From CAVZZV01 sp963779845 (lineage in GTDB: Bacteria > Bacteroidota > Bacteroidia > Bacteroidales > GCA-2748055), in assembly GCA_963779845.1 (NCBI GenBank), contig CAVZZV010000002.1, forward strand, positions 310,001 to 374,000: a DNA stretch of 64,000 bases, written 5' to 3'. Within the stretch, counting starts at the first letter, position 1, and each line of letters begins with the position of its first letter. The notes under the pieces are model-generated. The model ran no database searches. It was not told the DNA's origin and was given only the letters and a program-made list of their open reading frames with translations. A program made the translations under genes and the position numbers. Positions 38,041-47,466 of this stretch are shown piece by piece.

Positions 38041-38805
38041 ATGAGAAACATTGCTAAACGACATAAAGCCATTTTAAATGAGTTGCACATGGAAGGTTAT
38101 GTGGCGGTAAAGGATCTGAGTAATTCACTCGGTGTTTCGGAAGTAACCATACGTAAGGATTTAAAGGAACTTGAGAACAGGAAATTATTATTACGCAACT
38201 CAGGCAGTGCCAGCCCTTTAAGCTCTTTAATCACTGACAGACACATTGATGAGAAGGAAAAAGTTCAGGTGGATGAAAAACTTCGCATTGCGGTGGCTGC
38301 AAATCTTCTTTTGAAGGAAAATGACACCATTATTATAGCTTCGGGGACTACCTTACTTAGTTTTGCACAAAAAATTTCTTTTACAGATCCTCTTACTGTC
38401 ATCACCTCCGCAGTAAAAGTTTCCCTTATTTTAAGCTACCTGCCGAATATAGAAGTGATACAATTGGGTGGTGCCGTAAGAAAAAGTTCGGCTTCTATTA
38501 TAGGACCCTACGCCGAAACTTTATTAACTGAAATGAATTGCAATAAACTGTTCATTGGTGCAGATGGCATTGACCTTGATTTTGGAGTGACAACCAGTAA
38601 TATTGCCGAAGCGCACCTCAATCAGTACATGATTAATTCTGCTCGGGAAGTCATTGTTTTAGCCGATTCATCTAAATTCAGGAAACGGGGTTTTGGAAAG
38701 ATTTGTAATATTGACCAAATTCACCATATTATTACCGATGTGGATGCTCCCCAGAAAGAGGTTCAGTTAATTAAGGAAATGGGGATTAAGATTACCTTAG
38801 TTTGA
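38041..38805 (+). CDS. glpR: DeoR-family transcriptional regulator (GlpR-like)
   Basis: A 254-residue DeoR-family regulator. The N-terminal winged helix (residues about 1-60) shows HKAILNELHMEGYVAVKDLS and GVSEVTIRKDLKELE; the C-terminal sensor domain has IIIASGTTLLSFAQ, the VIQLGGAVRKSSASIIGP loop and LFIGADGIDLDFGVT, which bind a phosphorylated sugar ligand in this family. Its place next to glpK (35-base gap) and opposite glpD makes glycerol-3-phosphate the likely inducer and GlpR the best name. It may govern the whole minus-strand series including SusCD, which would be unusual, since Sus loci are mostly run by hybrid two-component or sigma/anti-sigma regulators and none is present here. 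Confidence 0.88.
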   Translation: MRNIAKRHKAILNELHMEGYVAVKDLSNSLGVSEVTIRKDLKELENRKLLLRNSGSASPLSSLITDRHIDEKEKVQVDEKLRIAVAANLLLKENDTIIIASGTTLLSFAQKISFTDPLTVITSAVKVSLILSYLPNIEVIQLGGAVRKSSASIIGPYAETLLTEMNCNKLFIGADGIDLDFGVTTSNIAEAHLNQYMINSAREVIVLADSSKFRKRGFGKICNIDQIHHIITDVDAPQKEVQLIKEMGIKITLV

Positions 38806-38840
38806 TTATCTATTGGTTTAATCCATAAAAAGTTGCATGA

Positions 38841-40343
38841 ATGAAAAATTATATTCTATCGTTTGATCAGGGAACTACCAGTTCAAGGGCTATTGTTTTT
38901 GACAAATCAGGATCCATTGTTTCACTCGCTCAAAAAGAATTCAGGCAAATATTTCCCTTCCCTGGATGGGTAGAACACGACCCACTGGAAATCTGGTCTT
39001 CTCAAATAGGCGTAGCTGCAGAAGCAATTTCCAAGGCAGGATTAGATAGTAATGACATAGCGGCCATTGGAATTACAAATCAAAGAGAAACTACGGTAGT
39101 TTGGGACAAAGAAACAGGGAGGCCGGTTTATAATGCTATTGTATGGCAGGATAGAAGAACAGCGGATTTTTGTGATCAGTTAAAAAAACAAAACTACCAA
39201 AATACAATCCGTGAAAAAACAGGGCTTGTAATTGATGCTTATTTTTCCGCGACCAAAGTTAACTGGATTTTAAAAAATGTGGAAGGCGCAAGGGAGAAAG
39301 CTGAACAAGGAAAATTAGCTTTCGGTACAATTGACTCCTGGCTCATCTGGCACCTGACGAAAGGGAAAGTGCATGCAACGGATATTACAAACGCTTCACG
39401 CACCATGTTATTTAATATTAATACCCAAAACTGGGACGATGATCTATTGAAAATATTTGAGATACCTAAAAGCATGTTGCCTGAAGTAAAACAGTCAAGT
39501 GAAATATTTGGGACTACCTCTGCAGCTTTGTTTTCTTCAGAAATTTCAATCGGAGGGGTCGCCGGAGATCAAAATTCAGCATTGTTTGGGCAAATGTGCA
39601 CCGCACCGGGAATGGTAAAAAATACATATGGCACTGGATGCTTTATGTTGATGAATATTGGGGATAAACCCATCCTCTCAAAAAATAATTTGCTTACTAC
39701 AATTGCCTGGAAGATGAATGGGCAAATACAATATGCTTTAGAAGGAAGCATATTTAGCGCAGGATCAGCCATTCAATGGCTCCGCGATGAACTGGGAATT
39801 ATCCGAACATCGTCGGAAGTTGAAACACTTGCCACCAGTGTGGAAGATAATGGCGGCGTTTTTTTTGTTCCCGCATTTACCGGTTTGGGAGCACCCTACT
39901 GGAATCAACATGCCAGGGGCATTTTAGTAGGGATAACACGTGGATCCAAAGCAGCACACATTGCCAGGGCAGCATTGGAAAGCATCGCATACCAAACCAT
40001 GGAAGTGTTGAAGGCAATGGAAGCGGATTCTGGTATTGGCATTAAAGAATTGCGTGTGGATGGAGGCGCTACGGTCAATGATTTATTAATGCAGTTCCAG
40101 GCAGATGTGTTGAATACAAAAGTGATTCGACCCCGGATAACCGAAACCACTGCAATGGGCGCTGCTTATCTGGCGGGTCTTGCCGTAGGTTTTTGGAAAG
40201 ATTTGAACGAGATAAAAGACAAATGGGAAATTGAAAAACGTTTTGACCCGAAACAAAGTGGTGAAAAAATGCGTGAGAATATCAGGGGTTGGAAACGCGC
40301 TGTGAAGACGGCCATTGCATGGGCGGATGATAGCGAAGTGTGA
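38841..40343 (+). CDS. glpK: Glycerol kinase
   Basis: The 500-residue FGGY kinase phosphorylates glycerol to glycerol-3-phosphate with ATP. It begins with ILSFDQGTTSSRAIVFD, carries the ITNQRETTVVWD segment with the arginine-glutamate pair that binds glycerol, GGVAGDQNSALFGQ, and the FGGY signature 2 region ARAALESIAYQTMEVLKAM. Length equals that of E. coli GlpK. It lies between glpR and glpF and supplies glycerol-3-phosphate from free glycerol, joining the product imported by GlpT. Confidence 0.97.
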   Translation: MKNYILSFDQGTTSSRAIVFDKSGSIVSLAQKEFRQIFPFPGWVEHDPLEIWSSQIGVAAEAISKAGLDSNDIAAIGITNQRETTVVWDKETGRPVYNAIVWQDRRTADFCDQLKKQNYQNTIREKTGLVIDAYFSATKVNWILKNVEGAREKAEQGKLAFGTIDSWLIWHLTKGKVHATDITNASRTMLFNINTQNWDDDLLKIFEIPKSMLPEVKQSSEIFGTTSAALFSSEISIGGVAGDQNSALFGQMCTAPGMVKNTYGTGCFMLMNIGDKPILSKNNLLTTIAWKMNGQIQYALEGSIFSAGSAIQWLRDELGIIRTSSEVETLATSVEDNGGVFFVPAFTGLGAPYWNQHARGILVGITRGSKAAHIARAALESIAYQTMEVLKAMEADSGIGIKELRVDGGATVNDLLMQFQADVLNTKVIRPRITETTAMGAAYLAGLAVGFWKDLNEIKDKWEIEKRFDPKQSGEKMRENIRGWKRAVKTAIAWADDSEV

Positions 40344-40427
40344 AATGGTCCCCGAATTAATTTTAATTATTTTATCCAACCAGGGTGAATTTTAAACTAT
40401 AAACTACTAATTAAAAAATCAGTTATT

Positions 40428-41156
40428 ATGACTCCTTTTCTCGCAGAATTTATTGGTACCGCATTTTTAATTTTATTGGGTGACGGCGTAGTGGCCAATG
40501 TTCTGCTCAAAGGGACCAAAGGCAATAACAGTGGATGGATCGTAATTACTACAGGATGGGCGTTGGCCGTGTTTGTGGGCGTTGTCTTTGCAGGACCCTA
40601 TAGCGGTGCGCACTTAAATCCGGCAGTAACACTCGGATTGGCTATTACCGGGCAATTTGCCTGGAACAGAGTGATCGTATTCATGTTGGCACAACTCTTC
40701 GGAGCGATGTCAGGTGCTTTTTTAGTATGGCTATTCTATAAAGATCACTATAGCAATACCGAAGACCCCAGCTATATATTAATGACTTTTTGCACTAAAC
40801 CTGCTATAAAAAAGCCAGTGATGAATATACTCAGTGAAGCCATAGGAACCTTTGTACTCGTCTTCATAATTTTTCATTTTACCAATGCGGAACTACTAAA
40901 TGATAAAACTCCTATTGGCTTAGGTTCGTTGGGTGCTGTTCCTGTGGCATTTTTAATTTGGGCCATAGGCTTATCACTTGGAGGAACTACAGGTTATGCT
41001 ATTAATCCTGCCCGGGATTTGGGGCCTCGAATCATGCACGCAATATTGCCTATAAAGTCAAAAGGGAAAAGTGAATGGGATTATTCCCTTGTCCCCATAA
41101 CAGGCCCATTAATTGGAGCAGCATTGGCAGCGGGACTGTATTTGTGGATAAAATAA
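40428..41156 (+). CDS. glpF: Glycerol uptake facilitator (aquaglyceroporin)
   Basis: The 242-residue six-helix channel has both NPA boxes, SGAHLNPAVTLG and GYAINPARDLGPR; the D after the second NPAR is a marker of glycerol-conducting (GlpF) rather than water-only aquaporins. It lets glycerol diffuse across the inner membrane, where GlpK traps it. Gap of 84 bases after glpK; the last gene of the glpR-glpK-glpF unit, which converges on the next minus-strand gene. Confidence 0.96.
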   Translation: MTPFLAEFIGTAFLILLGDGVVANVLLKGTKGNNSGWIVITTGWALAVFVGVVFAGPYSGAHLNPAVTLGLAITGQFAWNRVIVFMLAQLFGAMSGAFLVWLFYKDHYSNTEDPSYILMTFCTKPAIKKPVMNILSEAIGTFVLVFIIFHFTNAELLNDKTPIGLGSLGAVPVAFLIWAIGLSLGGTTGYAINPARDLGPRIMHAILPIKSKGKSEWDYSLVPITGPLIGAALAAGLYLWIK

Positions 41157-41233
41157 ATAATCCCTATTGAAACTGAAACTATATTTCTTTTAGAATTAGT
41201 TTGAGTTGGGGCTTGAGGAAGAGTATTTAGGAT

Positions 41234-43921
41234 TTAATCCTCATCGGTCCCACTATATTTAGCCGGGTATTCCTCTCTTCCCTTCATGGCAAACCAGATA
41301 ATGCGGTTAAACAAATCATCATGTCCTGAATCAATTATATCGAAGATCGGGAGCATGCTTTTTTTTGCATAATAAAGATCCCTTCCTCTCAATTCGGATA
41401 ATTCCTTGTTCATCTCATCAAGAGGAACATTATTGGGGACTAAAGTATAGGGGGTATAGTCGGGGCGTTTTGTAAAACAGTCGAACATCGGCATAGCCGT
41501 AGCATCCATAACATTCATGGGGGGTAATCCAAGAATTTGTTCCATCGTCCGTACCATTGAAACCTGATTGTAGTTTGTATGTATTGTTTTTTCAAATTTT
41601 GAATATGGACTTGCTATAAGGCCAACGGTGCGATAGGCTGAAACATGGTCCCATCCGCCCTGCGAATCGTCTTCGGTAACAAAAACTGCGGTAGTTGGCC
41701 AGAACCTGCTTTTGGATATAGCTTCAAGGATTTGTCCCAAAGCCAGATCGTTGTCGGCTACCATGGCACTAGGCGTCGGAAATCCTGGACGGGTGCCTGC
41801 CGTATGATCATTGGGAAGAGCCAATATCATTAATTCAGGCCACTGGTCACCCTCCAGCTTTTCGTATTTATTTAGTTCTTCAATAAAGGCCTGTGCCCGG
41901 ATTAAATCTGTGAATTTGTGGGTGCCATATCCCGGGTAGGTGGGAGACAAAAGTTCAGGAACCGTAATTATTGTAGAGGTATTTGTAAATTCAGTTTTTT
42001 CGCCTTTTTTAAACCTGTTGTATATTGATTCCCAGGTTTCATTATTATGCAATTTAGGCGAACAGGCTTCTCCATAAATCCGGACACTTTTGCCATGGTT
42101 ACGGGCATTGTCCCAAATAAAACCGGTTGGGGCATATACAAGTGCATCTGCCTGGACATGAGGGTAACTGCGAAACCATCCGCGGAGGTTCTTTTCAATG
42201 TAATCGGTAACAATGGCCATATCAGTCCACTGGTGGCCTTCACCAGAGGATTTTCCGGAAGCATGGTAATTGTCCATCAGCAAAAAGTCATCACATATTT
42301 TATGCGTGTTTGGCGTTATTTCCTGACCGAAAATACAGAATGACGGCTCACCATCCCCTGCAGGATGATCGCCCAAAATCTGATCGTAAGTCCGGTTTTC
42401 TTTGATAATATAAACTACATGCTTAAAAACAGAAGGCTCGCCGATCCGCACGGGAACCGGCACCGGTGCAATGTTTTCACGAGGTAAATCTTTTAAAATT
42501 GCCAGTCTGAAAAGCTGATTTGTTTTTTCTACCCTTTCGGTGTACTCTGCCAATTGAGCTGCAAAAGGAATGGGTATTATTGAAACTGATGCCATTTGAT
42601 GATGGCTGTTATAGGCAACGATTCCATTGTTTTCGGGAATTGAAGGAATTCTTGATCCTTCAGATTCAATGTTGGCAACGACTATATAGTTGTTGTTTAG
42701 TACACAAACTGCTCCGGGATAAGCACCTGTTGGAATAAAACCTTCAGTTCTGCTTTTTTCAGTGATGGATGCAGTTGCAGATTTATTCCCCAATCGGACA
42801 ACTGCAACAGCATTCGCAATACCATTGGCCACATAGAGTGTATTTCCATCGTCTGAAATTCCAAGGCCGTTGGGTGAATCTCCCCAATATGGGTTTTTCT
42901 CTTCTCCCAGTCGAACAGAAATATCTTCAATAACTTCATCTGTATTTGTATGGATAACAGAAACTGCATCGCTGTTTGCATTGGCAACATATACAAATTT
43001 TTCGTCAGGACTGGAAATGATATCGTTGGGATGCAACCCAACCACAATTTCCTTGATGGCTTCACCGTCATCCGATTTGAAGACAGAAACCGTCCCTTCG
43101 CGGGTAGCTCCGGTTCCCGGGTCTATTTTGGCACTTCCCCAAGGGACCCCTGCAACATTTTCATCATTTTCTTTAGGAATGCTGCCGGCCCAATTGGTAA
43201 CATACAATTTTCCAGCGGCCATCGATAGCCCAAACGGCGCAACTCCGGTGGCAACTGACCAAACCGTTTCACCTGTATGTATATTGATTTTTTCGAGTGT
43301 ATTGTTTCCATTCAAGACCACATACAAAAATGAAGTTCCATTTTCTACAGAAATTACCAACTCATTGGGGATGGGATCTCTCGCCGGTTTAATTGCTTCA
43401 AATGCGAAGGTTTTGGCCACTTCAAGGGTCTTGTTGTTCCAATTGGCTTTTATGACGTAAGATTTTCCATCGTCACCGGAGGTACTCCAGTAAAGGGATT
43501 GAATGCCTTCTTCATCATACCATTTAATTCCGCAAAAAGTGCCTAATAATTTTCCTTTTCTGAAAACATCGCTAAGTAAAAGCCGATGAACGATTTTTTT
43601 AGTTTCCGTTGATATAATAACCACTGAATAACGGCCTTCCACCGCAAGCCATTTTCCATCCGGTGAGACGGCACAATCGAGGGCATGATTTTCCAGATTC
43701 CTGTCACCAAAATAAATTTGTTCACCTGCCGGATCGATCCACCGGTTATATGGCATCATTACCGGTAGCAGACTGTCTGAAAGAGTTTGTGTTTCATAGG
43801 AAGTGAGATATTCAGCCTTCTCTTTGTTGCTTCTAAATTTTGGCCCTATGCACGATGAAGGAAGCCAGAGTATTAATATTAGAAGATATACATTCCTGAA
43901 TAAATTTCTCAAAATAAACAT
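41234..43921 (-). CDS. Lipoprotein YncE-type beta-propeller / PF04185 phosphoesterase
   Basis: The 895-residue protein has a lipobox ending at Cys24 (LWLPSSC). A YncE-like propeller with repeats such as GLHPNDIISSPDEKFVYVAN and DSPNGLGISDDGNTLYVANG spans about residues 60-430. The phosphoesterase domain follows with IKENRTYDQILGDHPAGDG, GEGHQWTDMAIVTDY, LPNDHTAGTRPG, EDDSQGGWDHVSAYR and a C-terminal FNRIIWFAMKG. It is a paralogue of the product at 16162 but is lipid-anchored and intact. PF04185 members include phospholipases C and acid phosphatases. It converges on glpF and probably releases phosphate or a phosphoester from the same substrate. Confidence 0.88.
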   Translation of the reverse strand: MFILRNLFRNVYLLILILWLPSSCIGPKFRSNKEKAEYLTSYETQTLSDSLLPVMMPYNRWIDPAGEQIYFGDRNLENHALDCAVSPDGKWLAVEGRYSVVIISTETKKIVHRLLLSDVFRKGKLLGTFCGIKWYDEEGIQSLYWSTSGDDGKSYVIKANWNNKTLEVAKTFAFEAIKPARDPIPNELVISVENGTSFLYVVLNGNNTLEKINIHTGETVWSVATGVAPFGLSMAAGKLYVTNWAGSIPKENDENVAGVPWGSAKIDPGTGATREGTVSVFKSDDGEAIKEIVVGLHPNDIISSPDEKFVYVANANSDAVSVIHTNTDEVIEDISVRLGEEKNPYWGDSPNGLGISDDGNTLYVANGIANAVAVVRLGNKSATASITEKSRTEGFIPTGAYPGAVCVLNNNYIVVANIESEGSRIPSIPENNGIVAYNSHHQMASVSIIPIPFAAQLAEYTERVEKTNQLFRLAILKDLPRENIAPVPVPVRIGEPSVFKHVVYIIKENRTYDQILGDHPAGDGEPSFCIFGQEITPNTHKICDDFLLMDNYHASGKSSGEGHQWTDMAIVTDYIEKNLRGWFRSYPHVQADALVYAPTGFIWDNARNHGKSVRIYGEACSPKLHNNETWESIYNRFKKGEKTEFTNTSTIITVPELLSPTYPGYGTHKFTDLIRAQAFIEELNKYEKLEGDQWPELMILALPNDHTAGTRPGFPTPSAMVADNDLALGQILEAISKSRFWPTTAVFVTEDDSQGGWDHVSAYRTVGLIASPYSKFEKTIHTNYNQVSMVRTMEQILGLPPMNVMDATAMPMFDCFTKRPDYTPYTLVPNNVPLDEMNKELSELRGRDLYYAKKSMLPIFDIIDSGHDDLFNRIIWFAMKGREEYPAKYSGTDED

Positions 43922-44080
43922 TGGGATTGAAGTTTTCGCAACGATTTAAGATTGCGAAAATAGCAATAATATTTCTGGTTTTCAGCAAAGATTTGAATTT
44001 ATAAGATCTAGTTTGAAATGATTTATTACATTATCCTTTGATTTATTCCTGACCTTATCGACGAGTTATGAATTTAGGGA

Positions 44081-44959
44081 CTAATTATCGCCTAAATTAT
44101 TAAACAATTCAGGATAATCGGTGATAATTCCATCCACGCCATCCCTTTTGAGCTTTTCTATTTCTTGTTTGGTATTGGGTGTCCAGGGAATCACTTTCAT
44201 CCCTTTTTTATGACATTGATCCACAATGGCTTTCGTGACCCCGGTATAATTAGGGCTATAAATTGTTGGTATAAAGGTTAACTTTTCAAGATCGTTTTTT
44301 AAATCAATTTTTGATACCAGATAGGATGTTTTAATTTGGGGATAGTCACGATGTAAAATTTGGAGCATTTTTACATCAAATGATTGTAACATTATACGTT
44401 TTCCAATATTTTTTGATTGAACAATAGACATAATTGATTTTATAAATTCTTCCCTGAAATCATCTATGTTCTCATCCTCAGGGGCGGCCATTTTAGCTTC
44501 AATGTTATATCTTGGGGCCGGGAGTTTATGCTGTTTTGCATACATTTCAACAGAGTCAATCAAATTTGCAAAAAGCGGGATTGTTGCCGGCATTTTTTTC
44601 TGATTCGGAAATAAAGGGTGGGGTCTCATTCCTACATCATATTTAACTATTTCGTCGTAATCCATGTTGTACAGGGCAAGTTTCTTTGCATCTTCTTTTG
44701 TCACAGGATTTCCTGCTGCATCTGATGCGAATACAGACGAAATATATTTATCGTGCGAGACTATAACCTTTTTGTCTTTGCTGAACGACAAATCCAATTC
44801 GAGCGTCGTCCCAAGGTCGAGTGCATATTTCATAGCCGCTATGGTATTTTCCGGCATGGCCCCTCTCCCTCCCCGATGGGCCTGTTTATCAAATTTTGTT
44901 TGACATTGAACAATGGGCGAAATAATAACGAGAAGAAAAAATAATAAAAAATTGTTCAT
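44081..44959 (-). CDS. Secreted glycerophosphodiester phosphodiesterase (second copy)
   Basis: A 292-residue GDPD with signal peptide (FFLLVIISPIVQC, possibly a lipobox at Cys20). It shows QAHRGGRGAMPENTIAAM, LELDLSFSKDKKVIVSHD, NIEAKMA, IMLQSFD and GVDGIITDYPE, the full catalytic set. It is shorter than the enzyme at 32462 and nearer the classic GDPD type. It stands between the lipoprotein phosphoesterase (159-base gap) and a sulfatase (247-base gap), all on the minus strand. A second exported GDPD argues that more than one glycerophosphodiester form is handled. Confidence 0.92.
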   Translation of the reverse strand: MNNFLLFFLLVIISPIVQCQTKFDKQAHRGGRGAMPENTIAAMKYALDLGTTLELDLSFSKDKKVIVSHDKYISSVFASDAAGNPVTKEDAKKLALYNMDYDEIVKYDVGMRPHPLFPNQKKMPATIPLFANLIDSVEMYAKQHKLPAPRYNIEAKMAAPEDENIDDFREEFIKSIMSIVQSKNIGKRIMLQSFDVKMLQILHRDYPQIKTSYLVSKIDLKNDLEKLTFIPTIYSPNYTGVTKAIVDQCHKKGMKVIPWTPNTKQEIEKLKRDGVDGIITDYPELFNNLGDN

Positions 44960-45206
44960 TGTTATAAATATTAAAAACTATTTAATTCTACCAGAGAATA
45001 TTGAAATTATTATAATCAAATTGTTTTCTTGGTTGATTATAAGGTGATGATTGTCATCTTATCTTCTGTCCATCGATTCCATACTTCTAATTAAAAAAAG
45101 AGTATATACTCAATCTCATTTTTTAAAACGAATCACCATAGGGCAGCTGGCGAAGAATCCATCAATAAACATTTTTCTGTGACTCCAAAAATTTAGATGG
45201 CTCCTT

Positions 45207-46856
45207 TCATTTGAATTCCTTCATCTTTTCATACCATGATTCCCATTCCTGGGACATTTCTTCAACTTTTTCAGGATATTTCTCTGACAAATCTATGGTT
45301 TCGGTACGATTGTCTTTCATGTTGAAAAGTTCCCAATCTTTCCCTTTGCGCGCTGATATTTTCCAATCGCCTTCACGTACTGCTTTTGTTTTCGAATATT
45401 CCCAAAACACTCTATCGCGTGGAGTGCTCACTTTATTTTGAAAAATAGGCACCATACTTTTCCCTGAATAGGAGATAATTTTATTCCCGTTAAATTCTTG
45501 CGGATATTCGAGGCCTGCCAATTCTAAAAAGGTGGGCATAACATCCATCACATGCCCGAATTTGGAGGTGATATCCCCTGGCTTTGTTTTTAAACCATCA
45601 GGCCAATGTACGATCAATGGGGTTGCCGTCCCGCCTTCGTAGGATTCCCCTTTCCAATAGCGGAAAGGTGCGTTAACCGCACCGGCCCAATGTTGGCCCA
45701 AAAAGGACCAAGTGTCTCCGGGACCGGGCGTAACGGTGTCTTGTTCAGTGGTGATCCAATTCATCTCTTTTCCACTCCTCACATATTTAGCTTTGTGAAA
45801 TACGGGTGTTTTGCCGCGGCGTTCGGGCGATGCCCCATTGTCGGAAAGAAATAAGACAAGCGTATTGTTCAGTTTACCTGCTTTTTTCAATTCATCAATG
45901 ATTTTTCCTATCCCTTGGTCTACCCGGTCAACCATGGCGGCATGGACTTCCATGTGCTTAGCTTCCCATTTTTTGTGGCCATATTCCTCCCATTTTACCC
46001 CTGATTCGTTTGGTGCCAGAGGCGCAGTTTCCGGACTAAACAAACCCATTTCCGTCATTCTGCGGTAGCGCTGCACACGGAGCGAATCCCAGCCTTGATC
46101 ATACATGCCTTTGTACTTTTCGATGTCATTTTCCCATGCTTGTAAAGGCCAGTGAGGAGCAGTATAAGCCACATACAGAAAAAACGGATTTTCCTTCTGA
46201 GCAAATTGATCGATTAACTTAATGGATTCATCAGTAATAAAATCTGTCAAATAAAAATCGTCGGGGATTTCCCTTATACGTTCTTCATTATGCACCAGAC
46301 TAAAGGGATCAAAATGGTTTACAACGCCCCAAATCACCCCGTAATGTTCATCAAAGCCCCGGTTACATGGGTATGTATTCAAGGGGGCAAAATCCCCATA
46401 GTCGACTTGGTTACTGACCCATTTCTGCATTTCTTCTTCATCGTCCAGGCCCTTTGCTATGGAAAGATGCCATTTCCCTGTTATCCCAGTTTGATAACCG
46501 CCTTGCTTCAGCACCTCGGCCAAAGTGACCACATTGGAAGATAGAGTATATCCAATATCGGGCATGTTTGCCTGGTGGGGATAGACCCCGGTCAAGAGCG
46601 ACGCACGGGTGGGGCTGCACTTGGCACAGTTGTGGAAATCGGTAAACCGCAAGCCGTTTTGCGCCAAGAAATCGAGATTTGGAGTTTCGATCTCACCACC
46701 ATAACAGCCTGGATCGGAAAAACCCATGTCATCTACCATGATGATCATCAGGTTTGGAACTTCATGTTCCGAAACACTCTTGTTTTGGCAACCGGTGAAA
46801 AAGTTGATTAAAACCAGAGGAAAAATCGCCTCGAGTGATCTGAGTTTATAGTTCAT
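45207..46856 (-). CDS. Lipoprotein sulfatase (formylglycine type)
   Basis: A 549-residue sulfatase with a lipobox ending at Cys23 (INFFTGC). MVDDMGFSDPGCYGG, the formylglycine motif CSPTRASLLTG with the cysteine at residue 80, GKWHLS and FLSDNGASPERRG are present. It is of the same subgroup as the sulfatases at 10505 and 20925. It marks the right-hand edge of the sulfatase/phosphoesterase region. A 301-base gap without a recognisable gene separates it from the next unit. Confidence 0.93.
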   Translation of the reverse strand: MNYKLRSLEAIFPLVLINFFTGCQNKSVSEHEVPNLMIIMVDDMGFSDPGCYGGEIETPNLDFLAQNGLRFTDFHNCAKCSPTRASLLTGVYPHQANMPDIGYTLSSNVVTLAEVLKQGGYQTGITGKWHLSIAKGLDDEEEMQKWVSNQVDYGDFAPLNTYPCNRGFDEHYGVIWGVVNHFDPFSLVHNEERIREIPDDFYLTDFITDESIKLIDQFAQKENPFFLYVAYTAPHWPLQAWENDIEKYKGMYDQGWDSLRVQRYRRMTEMGLFSPETAPLAPNESGVKWEEYGHKKWEAKHMEVHAAMVDRVDQGIGKIIDELKKAGKLNNTLVLFLSDNGASPERRGKTPVFHKAKYVRSGKEMNWITTEQDTVTPGPGDTWSFLGQHWAGAVNAPFRYWKGESYEGGTATPLIVHWPDGLKTKPGDITSKFGHVMDVMPTFLELAGLEYPQEFNGNKIISYSGKSMVPIFQNKVSTPRDRVFWEYSKTKAVREGDWKISARKGKDWELFNMKDNRTETIDLSEKYPEKVEEMSQEWESWYEKMKEFK

Positions 46857-47157
46857 CCTATGTATTTTTATTAATATTCCTTCTTTTTCTTAGTTACTGG
46901 CATTATCATAGCCTTCATTTTGCCTACAATAATAATATTAATTTCCATAAGGATGGGTTACTATAATCAAAATAGACCAATTTTATAAAAAAAGTTTATT
47001 TGCCTGTTTTAACTATTGAAGCATTCTCTGAAGTGGATGCTTGATTAAGAATGTTCGTTAATTTGAGATGAAATGTCCATTTTTCGTGCATTTATGAAGA
47101 AGCTATAATTTTGATCTTCAGCAAAGAAATTTTAATTTTACCTAATAATCCAATGCC
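46857..47157. other. Intergenic gap with no recognised gene
   Basis: AT-rich sequence between divergent genes. TAATTTTG at 47106-47113 fits the -7 consensus for the plus-strand gene at 47158, without a -33 TTG. Nothing else is seen. Confidence 0.3.
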
Positions 47158-47466
47158 ATGATTGTTACTTGTGTATATGTTCATGTGAAACCGGAGAGTA
47201 CTGACCGGTTTATGGAAGCCACTATAGCCAACCACCAGGAATCGGTAAAAGAGCCAGGCAACCTTCGCTTTGATCTGATTCGGGAAACTGAAGACCCGAA
47301 CCGCTTTATGATCTATGAAGCATACGAATCGGAGGAAGCGGCGGCGGCTCATAAAAATACACCGCACTACCTTAAATGGAGAGAAACTGTGCAGGATTTT
47401 ATGGCTGAGCCTCGTAATGGGATCAGGTACGACATTGTCGAGCCTAAAAACCGGTCCCGATGGTAA
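47158..47466 (+). CDS. Antibiotic-biosynthesis-monooxygenase-fold protein (LsrG/YgiN-like)
   Basis: A 102-residue dimeric ferredoxin-like (ABM) domain protein. It follows the family plan: MIVTCVYVHVKPES, a central ANHQESVKEPGNLRFDLI, then FMIYEAYESEEAAAAHKNTPHYLKW, the last being highly typical. LsrG isomerises phospho-AI-2 and YgiN acts on quinols; others are of unknown role. It overlaps the iron-type alcohol dehydrogenase gene by 7 bases, so the two are translationally coupled and probably act together on a small aldehyde or quinone-like molecule. Confidence 0.85.
   Translation: MIVTCVYVHVKPESTDRFMEATIANHQESVKEPGNLRFDLIRETEDPNRFMIYEAYESEEAAAAHKNTPHYLKWRETVQDFMAEPRNGIRYDIVEPKNRSRW

Noticed and set aside
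42870..43460. Plus-strand frame of 196 codons inside the lipoprotein phosphoesterase gene
   Set aside because: It is antisense to a conserved propeller coding region; its length comes from codon bias of the real gene.
45606..46544. Several plus-strand frames of about 80 codons
   Set aside because: All are antisense to the conserved sulfatase at 45207-46856.
47092..47367. Minus-strand frame of 91 codons
   Set aside because: It is the shadow of the well-supported ABM-fold gene on the other strand.
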